This document shows, in pieces, positions 1 to 8,733 of a stretch of DNA of 64,000 bases. This DNA comes from Burkholderia sp. BCC0506. GTDB lineage: Bacteria; Pseudomonadota; Gammaproteobacteria; Burkholderiales; Burkholderiaceae. The DNA is taken from NCBI RefSeq assembly GCF_902833145.1, contig NZ_CADFEN010000011.1, positions 186,001 to 250,000 of the forward strand, read 5' to 3'. Numbering within the stretch: position 1 is the first letter of the stretch; every line of letters starts with the position of its first letter. Position numbers and translations under genes: made by a program. The notes beneath the pieces were generated by a model that made no database searches, was not told the DNA's origin, and was given only the letters and a program-made list of their open reading frames with translations.

Positions 1-31
1 GATCGTCGCCACCCAGCTCTAGGGAGGCGGC

Positions 32-1144
32 ATGAGTCACTGCGTAAAGGCGCTGATGCAACCTGCTCTAGAGCCGAATGTAACGTGTCACGCGGATTCG
101 GACATCAGGACCGCCGGCATGGTGCTGGCGGCGATCGCTCGAGGCAGGGTGATACTGTGTGCTCAGCCGATTGTGAGCGTGCAGGACGATGAACAGGTGT
201 TGTATCACGAATGCTTGGTACGTATCGTCGGCCCGGACGAATGTCCAATCGCCTATCCATCAGCGTTCATACCTGGTCTGGAACGTCTTGGTCTCATGCG
301 ATTCCTCGATCGCTATGTCGTGGGCATGGCCATCGAATTCATGGAGTCGAATGTCGATCTGAGCTTGGGCGTCAATATTTCCGCGCAAAGCGCCAATGAT
401 ATTCAGTGGTGGGAATCAATCCTCCTGCGACTCGAAAGCAGGCCGGAAGTTGCTAGTCGCCTGGTCGTGGAGATTACCGAGACCACGCAACTGTCGTCGG
501 TGTCAGGGCATATGTTTGTCGAGCGCCTCCAGCGCATCGGTTGCGGTATCGCCGTGGATGACTTCGGTGATGGATTCAGCGTCGAGAATTGCTCCCGAAT
601 CCCAGCCCCCGATATCGTCAAGATCGCGGGCCGCATGGTACCGACCGATGCCGATGACGGGGTGGCGCACAATCGGTTCAGAAAAATGGTGGCCTGTGCC
701 CTAAACCATGCAAGGCAAGTGGTGGTAGAGGGTATAGAAAGCGTTGACGAGTTGCGTATGGCCGCGTTCTATGGGGTGCAATGGGTGCAGGGTTACCACA
801 CGGGCCGGCCCGGGCGATTACGAATGGCGGAATGCTCCGCCGTCGGACCGATAGAAGAATCGATGCGTCAGTTCGAGCGTCTCGCAGATGCATTGATGGA
901 TCGGCAGGGCGAAAAAAAATCCCGTGACGATGCGAGGCGCGCCTATTCGTTTGGACTGTCATGCAGTTTGTATGGAAGACATTCCGCCATCGCCAAAGGC
1001 TTGCACGATGACCTTATCGATGAGATGCGAATGAACTCAGGTCATTCGAATATATCGGTACCGTTGCTTCAGTGTTTTGTGGTGCTTGGCCGGCTCAATG
1101 GCCGGACATTGGCCGGTTCGTTCGGCCCGGGAGCTTCTTCGTGA
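32..1144 (+). CDS. EAL-domain protein, probable cyclic-di-GMP phosphodiesterase or binding protein
   Basis: 370 aa, start backed by GGAGG seven bases upstream. An EAL-like domain fills roughly residues 30-260: the signature EALLR is degenerate (ECLVR), but the Asn of VNIS, the Glu of EITET, the DDFG pair, the Lys of VKIA, the VEGIE Glu and the QGY...P tail are all present, so metal and c-di-GMP binding are possible and hydrolysis cannot be excluded. The last 100 residues match nothing I recognise and may be a regulatory tail. There is no GGDEF, sensor or membrane segment. Base composition and codon use are clearly less GC-rich than downstream genes, hinting at transfer. By family it would lower or sense cyclic-di-GMP. 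Confidence 0.8.
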   Translation: MSHCVKALMQPALEPNVTCHADSDIRTAGMVLAAIARGRVILCAQPIVSVQDDEQVLYHECLVRIVGPDECPIAYPSAFIPGLERLGLMRFLDRYVVGMAIEFMESNVDLSLGVNISAQSANDIQWWESILLRLESRPEVASRLVVEITETTQLSSVSGHMFVERLQRIGCGIAVDDFGDGFSVENCSRIPAPDIVKIAGRMVPTDADDGVAHNRFRKMVACALNHARQVVVEGIESVDELRMAAFYGVQWVQGYHTGRPGRLRMAECSAVGPIEESMRQFERLADALMDRQGEKKSRDDARRAYSFGLSCSLYGRHSAIAKGLHDDLIDEMRMNSGHSNISVPLLQCFVVLGRLNGRTLAGSFGPGASS

Positions 1145-1206
1145 CACAAGGCGCCATCGAGGCTGAGTACTGCAATCGCGCGAAGTCGCTCAAACTTGAG
1201 GAAAGC

Positions 1207-2361
1207 ATGGCAAGGTTAAATACTCGCGCAGCGCCGGCTGCCGGGAAAGGTCTCGTCGTCGGCGTGTCGCTGTTCGTGCGCGGCGTAGGCCAGTCGCTGT
1301 GGGAAAACGGCATTTTCCAGAACTGCCTGCTGCTGATCCTGCTGCTGCGCCAGTCGCCGCTCGTCGCGGATGCCGTGATGGTGAACGGCGGGGAACAGGT
1401 CGCCGATCCGCAGATGATGCTCGGCGAGTGGAACGTGCCGCTGCTGTCGATGGACGAAGCGCTCGAGCGCTGCGACGTGCTGATCGAAATGAGCGCGCAG
1501 TTCGGCGCGGACTACCTGCGCGCGTTCCGCGAGCGCGGCGGCAAGGTCGTCACGATGCGGGTCGGCAACGACTACGTGATCGACATCGAACGCGCGATGT
1601 TCGACAAGCCGTCGGGCTTCCTGTTCTCCGGTGCGCCGTACGACGCGGTGTGGACGATTCCCGAGTTCGAGCGCTCGTGCCTGCACTACTACCAGACGGG
1701 CCTGCGCGCGCCGGTCACGATCGTCCCGCACATCTGGCATCCGATGCTGTTCGACAAGGCGCGCGCGACGCTCGGCGACGGTTTGTCGTTCGGCTATCAG
1801 CCCGGCAAGCCGCGCTGGCGCGTGACGATGTTCGAGCCGAACATCTGCATGGTGAAGACGAGCATCATTCCGATGCTCGTGACCGAGGAAGCGTATCGCG
1901 CGAAGCCCGGCTTCCTCGAGTTCGTGCGCGTATGCAACACGCTGCACCTGAAGGAACACGCGACGTTCGTTCACTTCGCGAAGAGCCTCGACATCGTGAA
2001 CCACGGGATCACGACGTTCGAAAGCCGCTATGCGGTGTACGAGTTCATGGCCGCGTACGGCGACGCGGTGGTGTCGCACACGTGGGAGAACGCGCAGAAC
2101 TACCTGTATTACGAGCTGCTGTACGGCGACTATCCGCTGATCCACAACTCGCCGTTCCTCGGCAAGGCCGGGTATTTCTATCCGGACTTCGACTGCCAGG
2201 CCGGCGGCCGCGCGCTGCTGAAGGCGTTTGCCGAGCACGACGCGAACCTCGACGCATACCGCGAGCAGTCGAAGCACGTGCTCAGCTCGGTCAGCATCTA
2301 CAACCCCGAGAACGTCGCGGCCTATACGGACGCGATCGCCGCCCTCTATCGCGACGCGTGA
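1207..2361 (+). CDS. DUF2827 family protein
   Basis: 384 aa. Start taken at the ATG of MARLNTR, since the longer in-frame version would overlap the preceding EAL gene. It resembles the DUF2827 family, cytoplasmic proteins that in Burkholderia usually sit beside glycosyltransferases in surface-polysaccharide or glycosylation loci. The fold looks glycosyltransferase-like (alternating beta/alpha, an ENAQNYLYYE segment followed by a short LIHNSP motif near the C terminus), but no catalytic residue can be named. No signal peptide. The next gene starts 25 bases after its stop, so the two may be cotranscribed. Codon use is typical of the host, in contrast to the gene upstream. Function unknown. Confidence 0.8.
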   Translation: MARLNTRAAPAAGKGLVVGVSLFVRGVGQSLWENGIFQNCLLLILLLRQSPLVADAVMVNGGEQVADPQMMLGEWNVPLLSMDEALERCDVLIEMSAQFGADYLRAFRERGGKVVTMRVGNDYVIDIERAMFDKPSGFLFSGAPYDAVWTIPEFERSCLHYYQTGLRAPVTIVPHIWHPMLFDKARATLGDGLSFGYQPGKPRWRVTMFEPNICMVKTSIIPMLVTEEAYRAKPGFLEFVRVCNTLHLKEHATFVHFAKSLDIVNHGITTFESRYAVYEFMAAYGDAVVSHTWENAQNYLYYELLYGDYPLIHNSPFLGKAGYFYPDFDCQAGGRALLKAFAEHDANLDAYREQSKHVLSSVSIYNPENVAAYTDAIAALYRDA

Positions 2362-2386
2362 CGCGCCGCCCTTTCCGGACCCAACA

Positions 2387-2854
2387 ATGAACGCACACTC
2401 GCCCCTGACCCGCGCAAAATGGCTGATCGGCTGTGCCGCCGCATCGATCGCGATCGGCGCGCACGCGCAAGCAGCCGGCGAATCGGCCGACACGCTGCTG
2501 CGCGACTCCGATGCCGTATTCAAGCAGCTCGACGCCGGCCAGTACGGCGCGGTGTGGACCGACGCCGCCGCGTTCGTGAAGGCGCGCATCAAGCAGGACC
2601 AGTTCGCGGCCGACATGCAGCATGCGCGCCAGTCTGTCGGCGCGGTCAGCCATCGCGGTTGGGCCCAAGTCACGCGCATCCGCTACACGAATGCGTCAAC
2701 GATACCCGACGGACTCTACGCGAACGTCGACTTCGCCACGACGCTGAAGAACGGGTCGACCGTGTTCGAGAAGATGAGCTTCCGTCTCGAAGACGACGGA
2801 AGCTGGCGTTTGACCGGCTATGTGCCACGCCAAGTGCAGGATCTTGCCCAATAA
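2387..2854 (+). CDS. DUF4019-like secreted protein
   Basis: 155 aa with a clear Sec signal peptide (positive N terminus, hydrophobic residues about 10-25, AHAQA cleavage region). The mature part (DAVFKQLDAGQYGAVW ... SFRLEDDGSWRLTGY) has the layout of the DUF4019 family, small periplasmic domains related to the NTF2-like and DUF3828/4019 fold, with no known activity. The start is the ATG 25 bases after the DUF2827 stop; the longer frame is shadow sequence. It is probably the last gene of a transcript with DUF2827. Role unknown; a periplasmic binding or accessory role is only a guess. Confidence 0.75.
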   Translation: MNAHSPLTRAKWLIGCAAASIAIGAHAQAAGESADTLLRDSDAVFKQLDAGQYGAVWTDAAAFVKARIKQDQFAADMQHARQSVGAVSHRGWAQVTRIRYTNASTIPDGLYANVDFATTLKNGSTVFEKMSFRLEDDGSWRLTGYVPRQVQDLAQ

Positions 2855-3157
2855 TTGTAGGGCAAGTTCGGCTGAAGATCGTCCGCCGGTACGACGTCGG
2901 GTGCGTACGGAGCTGCTGGATCGAGTTACCCGATGGCGCTCTGACGCTGGGACAGGGGGACTCCGACGTGGGACCGCTCGCGATAACCGATCCTGCCGAT
3001 CGAAGCGCATCTTGTCGCGCGGGTGGCGACGTGATGGCACGCGCGCTGCTTATGCGCTATGCGGGCGCCCAAACTTATAGCGGTGCGGGCAGTTTGAGAA
3101 AGATGAGTAATGTGCGGCACACGACAAGATGGGCAGGCGAATGCGCTGAGGACCTGA
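2855..3157. other. Intergenic stretch, no gene supported
   Basis: About 300 bases following the DUF4019 gene. Reading frames here are short, rich in arginine and serine, and lack ribosome-binding sites. Composition begins to drift away from the host average. No tRNA, transposase fragment or clear repeat was seen. Confidence 0.5.
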
Positions 3158-3451
3158 TCAGGAGAGAGTCGTCGCGACCATGATGCCGAATGCGAGGCCA
3201 AGCGCAATGCCGGCGAACCGACCGTAGATCGATGCACGCACGTTTTCGTCCAGCTCGAATGGCGAGCGTTTGTACTTCCATATTGTGTTGAATACTAGCG
3301 GACGCGTGAGCAGCATCACGCAGGCGATCAACACCGGTGTCGCCATGAGCATCACGACGCGCGTGCCGGTCCAGTCGGCGCCATGCATCATCATTGAGAC
3401 GAGCACCGCGAGGGGGCACCTCAACGCACAGGCCGAGCAGTGTACCCTCAA
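3158..3451 (-). CDS. Small hypothetical membrane protein
   Basis: Up to 97 aa; a start at the MMMHG run (3394) would give 78 aa. Two hydrophobic segments (around VVMLMATPVLIACVMLL and the C-terminal FAGIALGLAFGIMVA) flank a charged stretch containing WKYKRSPFELDENV, which reads like real protein rather than shadow. No ribosome-binding site decides the start and no family is recognised. It lies in atypical lower-GC DNA and could be the surviving part of a larger gene or a small inner-membrane protein. Moderate to low confidence. Confidence 0.4.
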   Translation of the reverse strand: MRVHCSACALRCPLAVLVSMMMHGADWTGTRVVMLMATPVLIACVMLLTRPLVFNTIWKYKRSPFELDENVRASIYGRFAGIALGLAFGIMVATTLS

Positions 3452-4248
3452 CGAAGGAATTTCCGGGTGACTGCAACATGGTTCGTTCGTCCGTTCGAAT
3501 CAAATCCGCGCCCGCTATGGAGCAGTTGGGGGGGGGGCGACGGGGCCCGTATCGGTGGCCGTAGTCGATCTTGTGGGCCGACCTATTTGTTGGCGTGCCG
3601 ATCTATTACTACGCATTGCCAGCAATGCGGATTCACGTGCGCGCCAATCCGGGTACCTCGAGCATTGGCTGCACCAGCATGGCGATCTGATCTGCACGCG
3701 TGCGATTTCGCAGGCTCTTTCGTGAGACGGGTTGGATGCACGGATGCTTGGTCCGCTCGTCGTTTAATTTTACATAATTAACACTCTCGTCGGACCGCAT
3801 GCCAGCATCGTGGCGGCTTGTTGGGAGCGTCCCGAACGTAACCGAGCCCGTGAGGGCAACTTTGGGGGCATTGGGGCGGGAAACTGCTCGGCGTCCCTTT
3901 GCCATCAGGGTGTTGCGGCCGATATTGGATTGCCGCTGAGCCAAATATGGGTAGGATTGTGGGTAGGAGGCTATCTGCGACTGCGGGAGTCTTACCTGGC
4001 GGGTCTCCGCGACCGATGGTTGCAGTTTGCTGCCTTCCGCCATCCCGCTTTCTCGCGATCCAGCCTGCTTCAGGCGACGCACGCATGCGTCGGGCGTCGT
4101 CGCCGCGCAACGGCCGCGACCGTGCAAACTTGATCGGGAAAAGCACCAGAAGTGCGGGAATTATTTCCCGGCTATAGTGGAATGACTGAAGGTAGACACG
4201 GCGCTTTTTGCCGATACCGTTCAGGTCATGACTGTAGACGGGTGCTGT
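3452..4248. other. Atypical non-coding stretch with decayed-looking sequence
   Basis: Nearly 800 bases of lower-GC DNA without a convincing gene. It contains a run of ten G residues (3528-3537) and overlapping ORFs on both strands that read as low-complexity shadow. It may be a remnant of acquired DNA or a decayed gene. No integrase, transposase, tRNA or terminal repeats could be identified. Confidence 0.45.
3528..3537. repeat. Homopolymer of ten G residues
   Basis: Ten consecutive G in the lower-GC stretch. Such tracts slip during replication and can cause phase variation when inside a gene, but no coding frame is supported here. It is also the kind of place where assemblies err. Confidence 0.6.
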
Positions 4249-4461
4249 ATGAAAAATAAAATCGACAAGACCGCCGGACCGATCTGGGGTGTGGCTGCAG
4301 GTTTGCTTCTCGCGGTGGCAGGATTGAGTCTCGGCATCTTCCCGACGTCCTTGTACGGCTCGGGAAGCGCGAACGACTTCATGGCGTCCGGCGTGGCGAT
4401 GCTGGGCATCTTCCTCGTCGTCTATTCCACGCACGAACTGCGAAGAAAGCGCGCGCACTGA
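4249..4461 (+). CDS. Small two-helix membrane protein
   Basis: 70 aa from the ATG of MKNKIDK; an upstream in-frame ATG at 4228 would add seven residues. Two strongly hydrophobic segments (PIWGVAAGLLLAVAGLSLG and FMASGVAMLGIFLVVY) are followed by a basic tail RRKRAH, consistent with an inner-membrane hairpin with a cytoplasmic C terminus. No family name can be given. It ends just before a candidate bidirectional hairpin and converges on the Nudix gene. Confidence 0.55.
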   Translation: MKNKIDKTAGPIWGVAAGLLLAVAGLSLGIFPTSLYGSGSANDFMASGVAMLGIFLVVYSTHELRRKRAH

Positions 4462-4494
4462 GCGTTCGCGCACCGCCGATCACGACAATCGACC

Positions 4495-4513
4495 CGAGCC
4501 GGCCGACGGCTCG
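4495..4513. terminator. Candidate bidirectional terminator hairpin
   Basis: CGAGCCG and CGGCTCG form a seven-base-pair stem around a five-base loop between two convergent genes (small membrane protein and Nudix hydrolase). The T tract is weak on both strands, so this is a tentative call. Confidence 0.35.
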
Positions 4514-4521
4514 CGGGTGCG

Positions 4522-4947
4522 TTACGTCTTGCGGATCTCATGGTTGTAGACGAGTTCGACGATTCGTTTCGTCGGAATGCTCGCGCGCAGCGCATCGACG
4601 CCGTCGATCGGAAACCACTTGCACTTCTCGATCTCGTTGTTCGCTTGCGGCGTCTGATCCGGCCCGACTTCCGTGAAGAACACGTGATGGATCTTCGCGA
4701 GCCCGGTGAACTGCATCGAGTACACGAGAGGCTGGCCGGTCATGCCGGTTTCTTCGCGCAACTCGCGATGCGCGGCTTCGAGCGGCGTTTCCCCGCGCTT
4801 GATCGTGCCGCCGGGAAGGGCCCAGCGCGATGCCGCACGCGTGACGAGCAACACGCGCTCGTCGCGATAGCAGACGACGGTCGCGCGTTCCTTGATCGGA
4901 ACGGCACTCGTTTCGGAGGCTTGGTCGGGCGCGAGGGTTTGGGGCAT
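4522..4947 (-). CDS. Nudix hydrolase
   Basis: 141 aa, a single Nudix domain. The Nudix box is complete: the GG-x-GET-x7-REL-x-EETGM pattern at about residues 46-68 supplies the metal-binding glutamates for hydrolysing nucleoside diphosphates linked to another moiety. The flanking WALPGG and a C-terminal region with KWFPID are typical of small MutT/NUDT-like cytoplasmic enzymes. The substrate cannot be told from sequence. The gene stands alone, convergent with the small membrane protein and downstream of the permease gene on the same strand, about 85 bases away. Confidence 0.9.
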   Translation of the reverse strand: MPQTLAPDQASETSAVPIKERATVVCYRDERVLLVTRAASRWALPGGTIKRGETPLEAAHRELREETGMTGQPLVYSMQFTGLAKIHHVFFTEVGPDQTPQANNEIEKCKWFPIDGVDALRASIPTKRIVELVYNHEIRKT

Positions 4948-5032
4948 GCCGTGATTCTAACCAGCGCAAATCGATCGGCCAAGGCGACCTGACCGGGTTT
5001 GACGATCGGCTTGTGCCGCGCGGTGCGTCCGG

Positions 5033-6421
5033 TTACTTCCTTTCCGGCAGGAACCAGTTCATCACGAGCGCGCAGATGCCGCCCGTCGCCACGCCCGATT
5101 CCAGCACGTTCTTCAGTGCATGCGGCAGGCTGTTCAGGATGTCCGGCACCTGCGACACGCCGAGGCCGAGCGCCAGCGACACCGCGATGATCAGCAGCGC
5201 GCGGCGGTCGAGGTGGACGCCCGCGAGGATGTTGATGCCCGACGCCGCCACCGCACCGAACATCACCATCGCGGCACCGCCGAGCACGGGCTCCGGCACG
5301 GCCTGCAGCACGCCCGCGACGACCGGGAACAGGCCGAGCACCACCAGCATGCCCGCGATCCAGATGCCGACGTGACGGCTCGCGACGCCGGTGATCTGGA
5401 TCACGCCGTTGTTCTGCGCGAATACCGAGCTCGGGAACGTGTTGAACACGCCGGCCAGCAGCGAGTTCGCGCCGTTCACGAGCACGCCGCCCTTGATGCG
5501 CTGCATCCACACCGGCCCTTCGACCGGCTCGTTCGAGATCTTGCTGGTGGCCGTGACGTCGCCGATCGCTTCGAGCGACGTGACGAGGTAGATGATCAGC
5601 ATCGGCACGAACAGCGCCCACGAGAAGCCGATGCCGAAGTGCAGCGGCGTCGGCACCTGGAACAGCGCGGCCTGGTGCATGCCGGTGAAGTCGAGGCGGC
5701 CGAGGAACGCGGCCGCGAGGTAGCCGATCGCGAGCGCGATGACGAGCGCGGTGCTGCGCACCCAGACGACCGGCACGCGGTTCAGCAGGATGATCGTGCC
5801 GAGCACGAGGCCCGACAGCGTCAGGTTCTCGGCGCTCGCGAACGTGCCCTTGGCCATCGCGCCGAAGCCGCCGCCCATGCTGATGAGGCCGACCTTGATC
5901 AGCGTGAGGCCGATCAGCAGCACGACGATGCCGGTGACGAGCGGCGTGATCAGGCGCTTCACGAACGGCAGGATGCGCGACACGCCCATCTCGACGAACG
6001 ACCCGGCGATCACGACGCCGAAGATCGCGGCCATCACGGTCTCGACCGGCGTGCCTTGCTTGACCATCAGGCTGCCGCCGGCGATCAGCGGGCCGACGAA
6101 GTTGAAGCTGGTGCCCTGGACGATCAGCAGGCCGGCGCCCAGCGGGCCGAAGCGCCTGCACTGGACGAAGGTGGCGATGCCGGAAATCACGAGCGACATC
6201 GACACGATGAGGGTCGTATCGCGGCTGGACACGCCGAGGGCCTGGCAGATCAGCAGGCCGGGCGTGACGATCGGCACGATGATCGCCAGCAGGTGCTGCA
6301 GCGCGGCCACGAAGGCGACCGTCGGCGCCGGCCGGTCGTTCGGGCCGTAGACGAGGTCGCGGGCCGCTTCTGCGGCGTCGGCGCCATGGGAGGCGGATTG
6401 GGCGGTGGAGGCGGGTTGCAT
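5033..6421 (-). CDS. NCS2 nucleobase:cation symporter (uracil/xanthine permease family)
   Basis: 462 aa inner-membrane protein with about 12-14 hydrophobic helices. The family signature QNNGVIQITG in TM10 and the TM8 motif TSLEAIGD, whose Glu binds purine in XanQ/UapA relatives, are both present. An early QHLLAI motif in TM1 is also typical. It should take up a purine or uracil base with protons. No purine catabolic enzyme is adjacent, so the substrate is open; xanthine or urate types are most like it. Start is the first ATG, with a weak ribosome-binding site; the N-terminal 30 residues are hydrophilic. Confidence 0.9.
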   Translation of the reverse strand: MQPASTAQSASHGADAAEAARDLVYGPNDRPAPTVAFVAALQHLLAIIVPIVTPGLLICQALGVSSRDTTLIVSMSLVISGIATFVQCRRFGPLGAGLLIVQGTSFNFVGPLIAGGSLMVKQGTPVETVMAAIFGVVIAGSFVEMGVSRILPFVKRLITPLVTGIVVLLIGLTLIKVGLISMGGGFGAMAKGTFASAENLTLSGLVLGTIILLNRVPVVWVRSTALVIALAIGYLAAAFLGRLDFTGMHQAALFQVPTPLHFGIGFSWALFVPMLIIYLVTSLEAIGDVTATSKISNEPVEGPVWMQRIKGGVLVNGANSLLAGVFNTFPSSVFAQNNGVIQITGVASRHVGIWIAGMLVVLGLFPVVAGVLQAVPEPVLGGAAMVMFGAVAASGINILAGVHLDRRALLIIAVSLALGLGVSQVPDILNSLPHALKNVLESGVATGGICALVMNWFLPERK

Positions 6422-6509
6422 GGCGAGCGGGCCGGACGAGGTGGAAAGTGCGGCATTTTAGCCGAAGGGGCTGCCGGCGCCGCCCGGCCGTGCCGCAATG
6501 GTCGGGATT

Positions 6510-6638
6510 CGGCGGGGCGCGGAACACGGCCGTGTCGGCCGCGCCGACGAAGTCGGCGAAGCGATCGCGTTCCTGCTGGGCAACCGCTTCATGAATGGTG
6601 AAATCCTGCACATCGACGGCGGCGGCCGGCTGGTCTGA
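6510..6638 (+). pseudogene. 3' remnant of a short-chain dehydrogenase/reductase gene
   Basis: In one frame ending at the TGA at 6636-6638 the sequence reads GRVGRADEVGEAIAFLLG ... NGEILHIDGGGRLV, the unmistakable C-terminal part of an SDR (substrate loop 'GR-x-ADEV', then the 'G-x-x-LHIDGG' end). The Rossmann fold, catalytic Ser-Tyr-Lys and start are absent; upstream is the permease promoter on the other strand. Only about 40 codons survive, so this is a truncated gene relic. It lies just downstream of the LysR gene whose divergent partner is also an SDR. Confidence 0.8.
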
Positions 6639-6661
6639 GCCGCGTGACGTCGGCCAGTGGG

Positions 6662-7639
6662 TCAGCCGGCGGCGCGGGCTCCCTTGCCGCGCGCCGTGGC
6701 GCGTGGCGGGCGGGAATCCGGATACGCGCGCTGGCAGATGGCGATGACCGTATCGCGCAGGCGGCGATGCACGGGGTCGCCGTGCATGCGCGGATGCCAC
6801 AGCGCGGACACGAGAATCGCCGGCAGGCGGACGGGGGGCTCGAAACTGCGCAGCCCGAGGGCTTCGACGAGCCCCGGCGAGCACGCGTTGCCCAGGCTCG
6901 AGCGCGGCACCAGCGCGATCAGGTCGGTGCTGGCCGCGACATGCATCGCGTCGGGGTAGCCCGGCACGACGACGTGCACGGCAGGCCCGGGGCCGGCCTG
7001 GTCGGCCAAGTCGTCGGTCGGCCCGCCGAAATCGCCGAGCTGGGCCGCCATGACGTGGCGGCACGCTGCATAGCGCGCGGGCGTGATCCGGGCCGACGCG
7101 AACAGCGGATGGCCGGCGCGCGCCACCGCGACGTGCCAGTCGTGAAAGAGCATGCGCGCGCGCAGCTCGGGCGTGTCGTCGCGGCGCTTGCCGATTTCGA
7201 GGTCGACCGTGCCGTCGCGCAGCGCTTGCGGATCGCGGTCGAGCTTCGGGACGAAGCGGATACGCACGTGCGGCGCGACGTCGGCCAGTGCGGCGACGAC
7301 CGGCCCGGACAGCATTTCCATGAACGACGCGGCCGCCCGGATCGTGAACGTGGCCGCGAGCGTCGCGAGGTCGACGTCGGCCGTCGCCGGCCGGAGTACG
7401 GCCCGTGCATCGCGCGCGACGGCATGCACGCGGTCGCGCAACGCGGCTGCGTGCGGCGTCGGTACGAGCTTGCGCCCGGCGCGCACGAGCAGTTGATCGC
7501 CGGTCGCGATGCGCAGCCGCGTGAGCGTGCGGCTCATCGCGGACGTGCTCAGGCCCAGCCGGCGCGCGGCGCCGGTCACGCTGCCTTCCGACAGCAGCAC
7601 GTCGAGCGCGGTGACGAGGTTCAGGTCGATGTCTTCCAT
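6662..7639 (-). CDS. LysR-family transcriptional regulator
   Basis: 325 aa from the ATG of MEDIDLNL. Winged helix-turn-helix in residues 1-65 (ALDVLLSEGSVTGAARRLGLSTSAMSRTLTRLR), followed by a type-2 periplasmic-binding effector domain. Its C terminus is basic (RPPRATARGKGARAAG). It is divergent from the SDR gene at 7773 with 133 bases between, the standard arrangement for a LysR activator and its target. Effector unknown. The SDR relic lies beyond its 3' end, so the locus may once have held two dehydrogenases. Confidence 0.92.
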   Translation of the reverse strand: MEDIDLNLVTALDVLLSEGSVTGAARRLGLSTSAMSRTLTRLRIATGDQLLVRAGRKLVPTPHAAALRDRVHAVARDARAVLRPATADVDLATLAATFTIRAAASFMEMLSGPVVAALADVAPHVRIRFVPKLDRDPQALRDGTVDLEIGKRRDDTPELRARMLFHDWHVAVARAGHPLFASARITPARYAACRHVMAAQLGDFGGPTDDLADQAGPGPAVHVVVPGYPDAMHVAASTDLIALVPRSSLGNACSPGLVEALGLRSFEPPVRLPAILVSALWHPRMHGDPVHRRLRDTVIAICQRAYPDSRPPRATARGKGARAAG

Positions 7640-7772
7640 GCTGAAAGGATACGCTTTCGTGCGACCAACATGGCGTTGCATGCAACTATCGATTGCATGT
7701 GGTGCGTCTGGCGCCTTCCATGGTGCGCGCCTATAGTGGGTGCAAGATGAAACACGGCAAAGGCGAACAACC

Positions 7773-8492
7773 ATGCAACCGACTGAATCGAATCGACGCA
7801 GCCTTCCCGCGATCCTGCTCGTCGCGGCGTCGCGCGGCCTCGGGCTGGCGATGGCGGAGACCTTCCTGAACAAGGGCTGGCAGGTGACGGGCACCGTGCG
7901 CGAAGGATCCGGGCGCACGAAGCTGCACGACCTGGCCGACCGGTTCGACGGCCGGCTCGAGATCGAAACGCTCGACATCTGCGAGCCCGCGCAACTGGCC
8001 GTGCTGCGCGAGCGCCTGTCGGGCCGGCGCTTCGACATGCTGTTCGTGAATGCGGGCACGACCAACGACCCGAACGAAACGATCGGCGAAGTGACGACCG
8101 ACGAATTCGTGCGCGTGATGATCACGAATGCGCTGGCGCCGATGCGCGTGATCGAGACGCTGCAGGATCTCGTGCCCGACGACGGGCTGATCGGCGCGAT
8201 GTCGTCGGGGCAGGGCAGCGTCGCGAACAACGTCAGCGGGATGCGCGAGGTGTATCGCGGCAGCAAGGCCGCGCTGAACCAGTTCATGCGCAGCTTCGCC
8301 GCGCGTCAGGCCGATACGCGCCGCGCGATGGCGCTGATGGCCCCGGGCTGGGTCCGCACCGAACTCGGCGGGCCCGACGCACGCCTGACCATCGACGAAA
8401 GCGTGCCGAGCCTCGTCGACGTGCTGCTGGCGAAGCGGGCGCGGCCCGGGCTCGAATACCTCGACTATCTGGGGCGGACGGTGCCGTGGTAG
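7773..8492 (+). CDS. Short-chain dehydrogenase/reductase
   Basis: 239 aa. Nucleotide-binding loop AASRGLGLAMA near residue 20, the DI acidic pair after beta-4, an NAG motif at about residue 92, and the catalytic Tyr-x3-Lys as YRGSK near residue 167 with an upstream serine in MSSGQGS. Short SDR of the 'classical' type, cytosolic, NAD(P)H-dependent; substrate unknown. Start is the ATG after AACAACC; the longer frame lacks support. Divergent from the LysR gene, which presumably controls it. Confidence 0.9.
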   Translation: MQPTESNRRSLPAILLVAASRGLGLAMAETFLNKGWQVTGTVREGSGRTKLHDLADRFDGRLEIETLDICEPAQLAVLRERLSGRRFDMLFVNAGTTNDPNETIGEVTTDEFVRVMITNALAPMRVIETLQDLVPDDGLIGAMSSGQGSVANNVSGMREVYRGSKAALNQFMRSFAARQADTRRAMALMAPGWVRTELGGPDARLTIDESVPSLVDVLLAKRARPGLEYLDYLGRTVPW

Positions 8493-8733
8493 CCGGGGTG
8501 GCGGCGCAAGTGCGCGGCGGCCGGCCAGGTTCCGGCTCGCCGTGAACGCGCTGCGCGAATCGGCCTGCTGTCGGCGGCCCGTTCGCGGCACGGCAAAGGC
8601 CGTGCCGATTCAATACAATGCGACGACGCGTCAGTGATACGGTGCCGCCTCATCGCGTTTGAATCCATCCGGTTCGTAGCGGATCGTGTGCGTTCCCGTC
8701 GTGACGGCCTCGTGTCGAACATGGAGCGCATGT

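Noticed and set aside
3778-4473. Minus-strand frame of 231 residues over the atypical patch
   Set aside because: No domain, no ribosome-binding site, composition like shadow; overlaps the small membrane-protein gene.
4740-7685. A 981-residue minus-strand frame across the permease and LysR genes
   Set aside because: Arg/His-rich antisense shadow of real genes in another frame of very GC-rich DNA.
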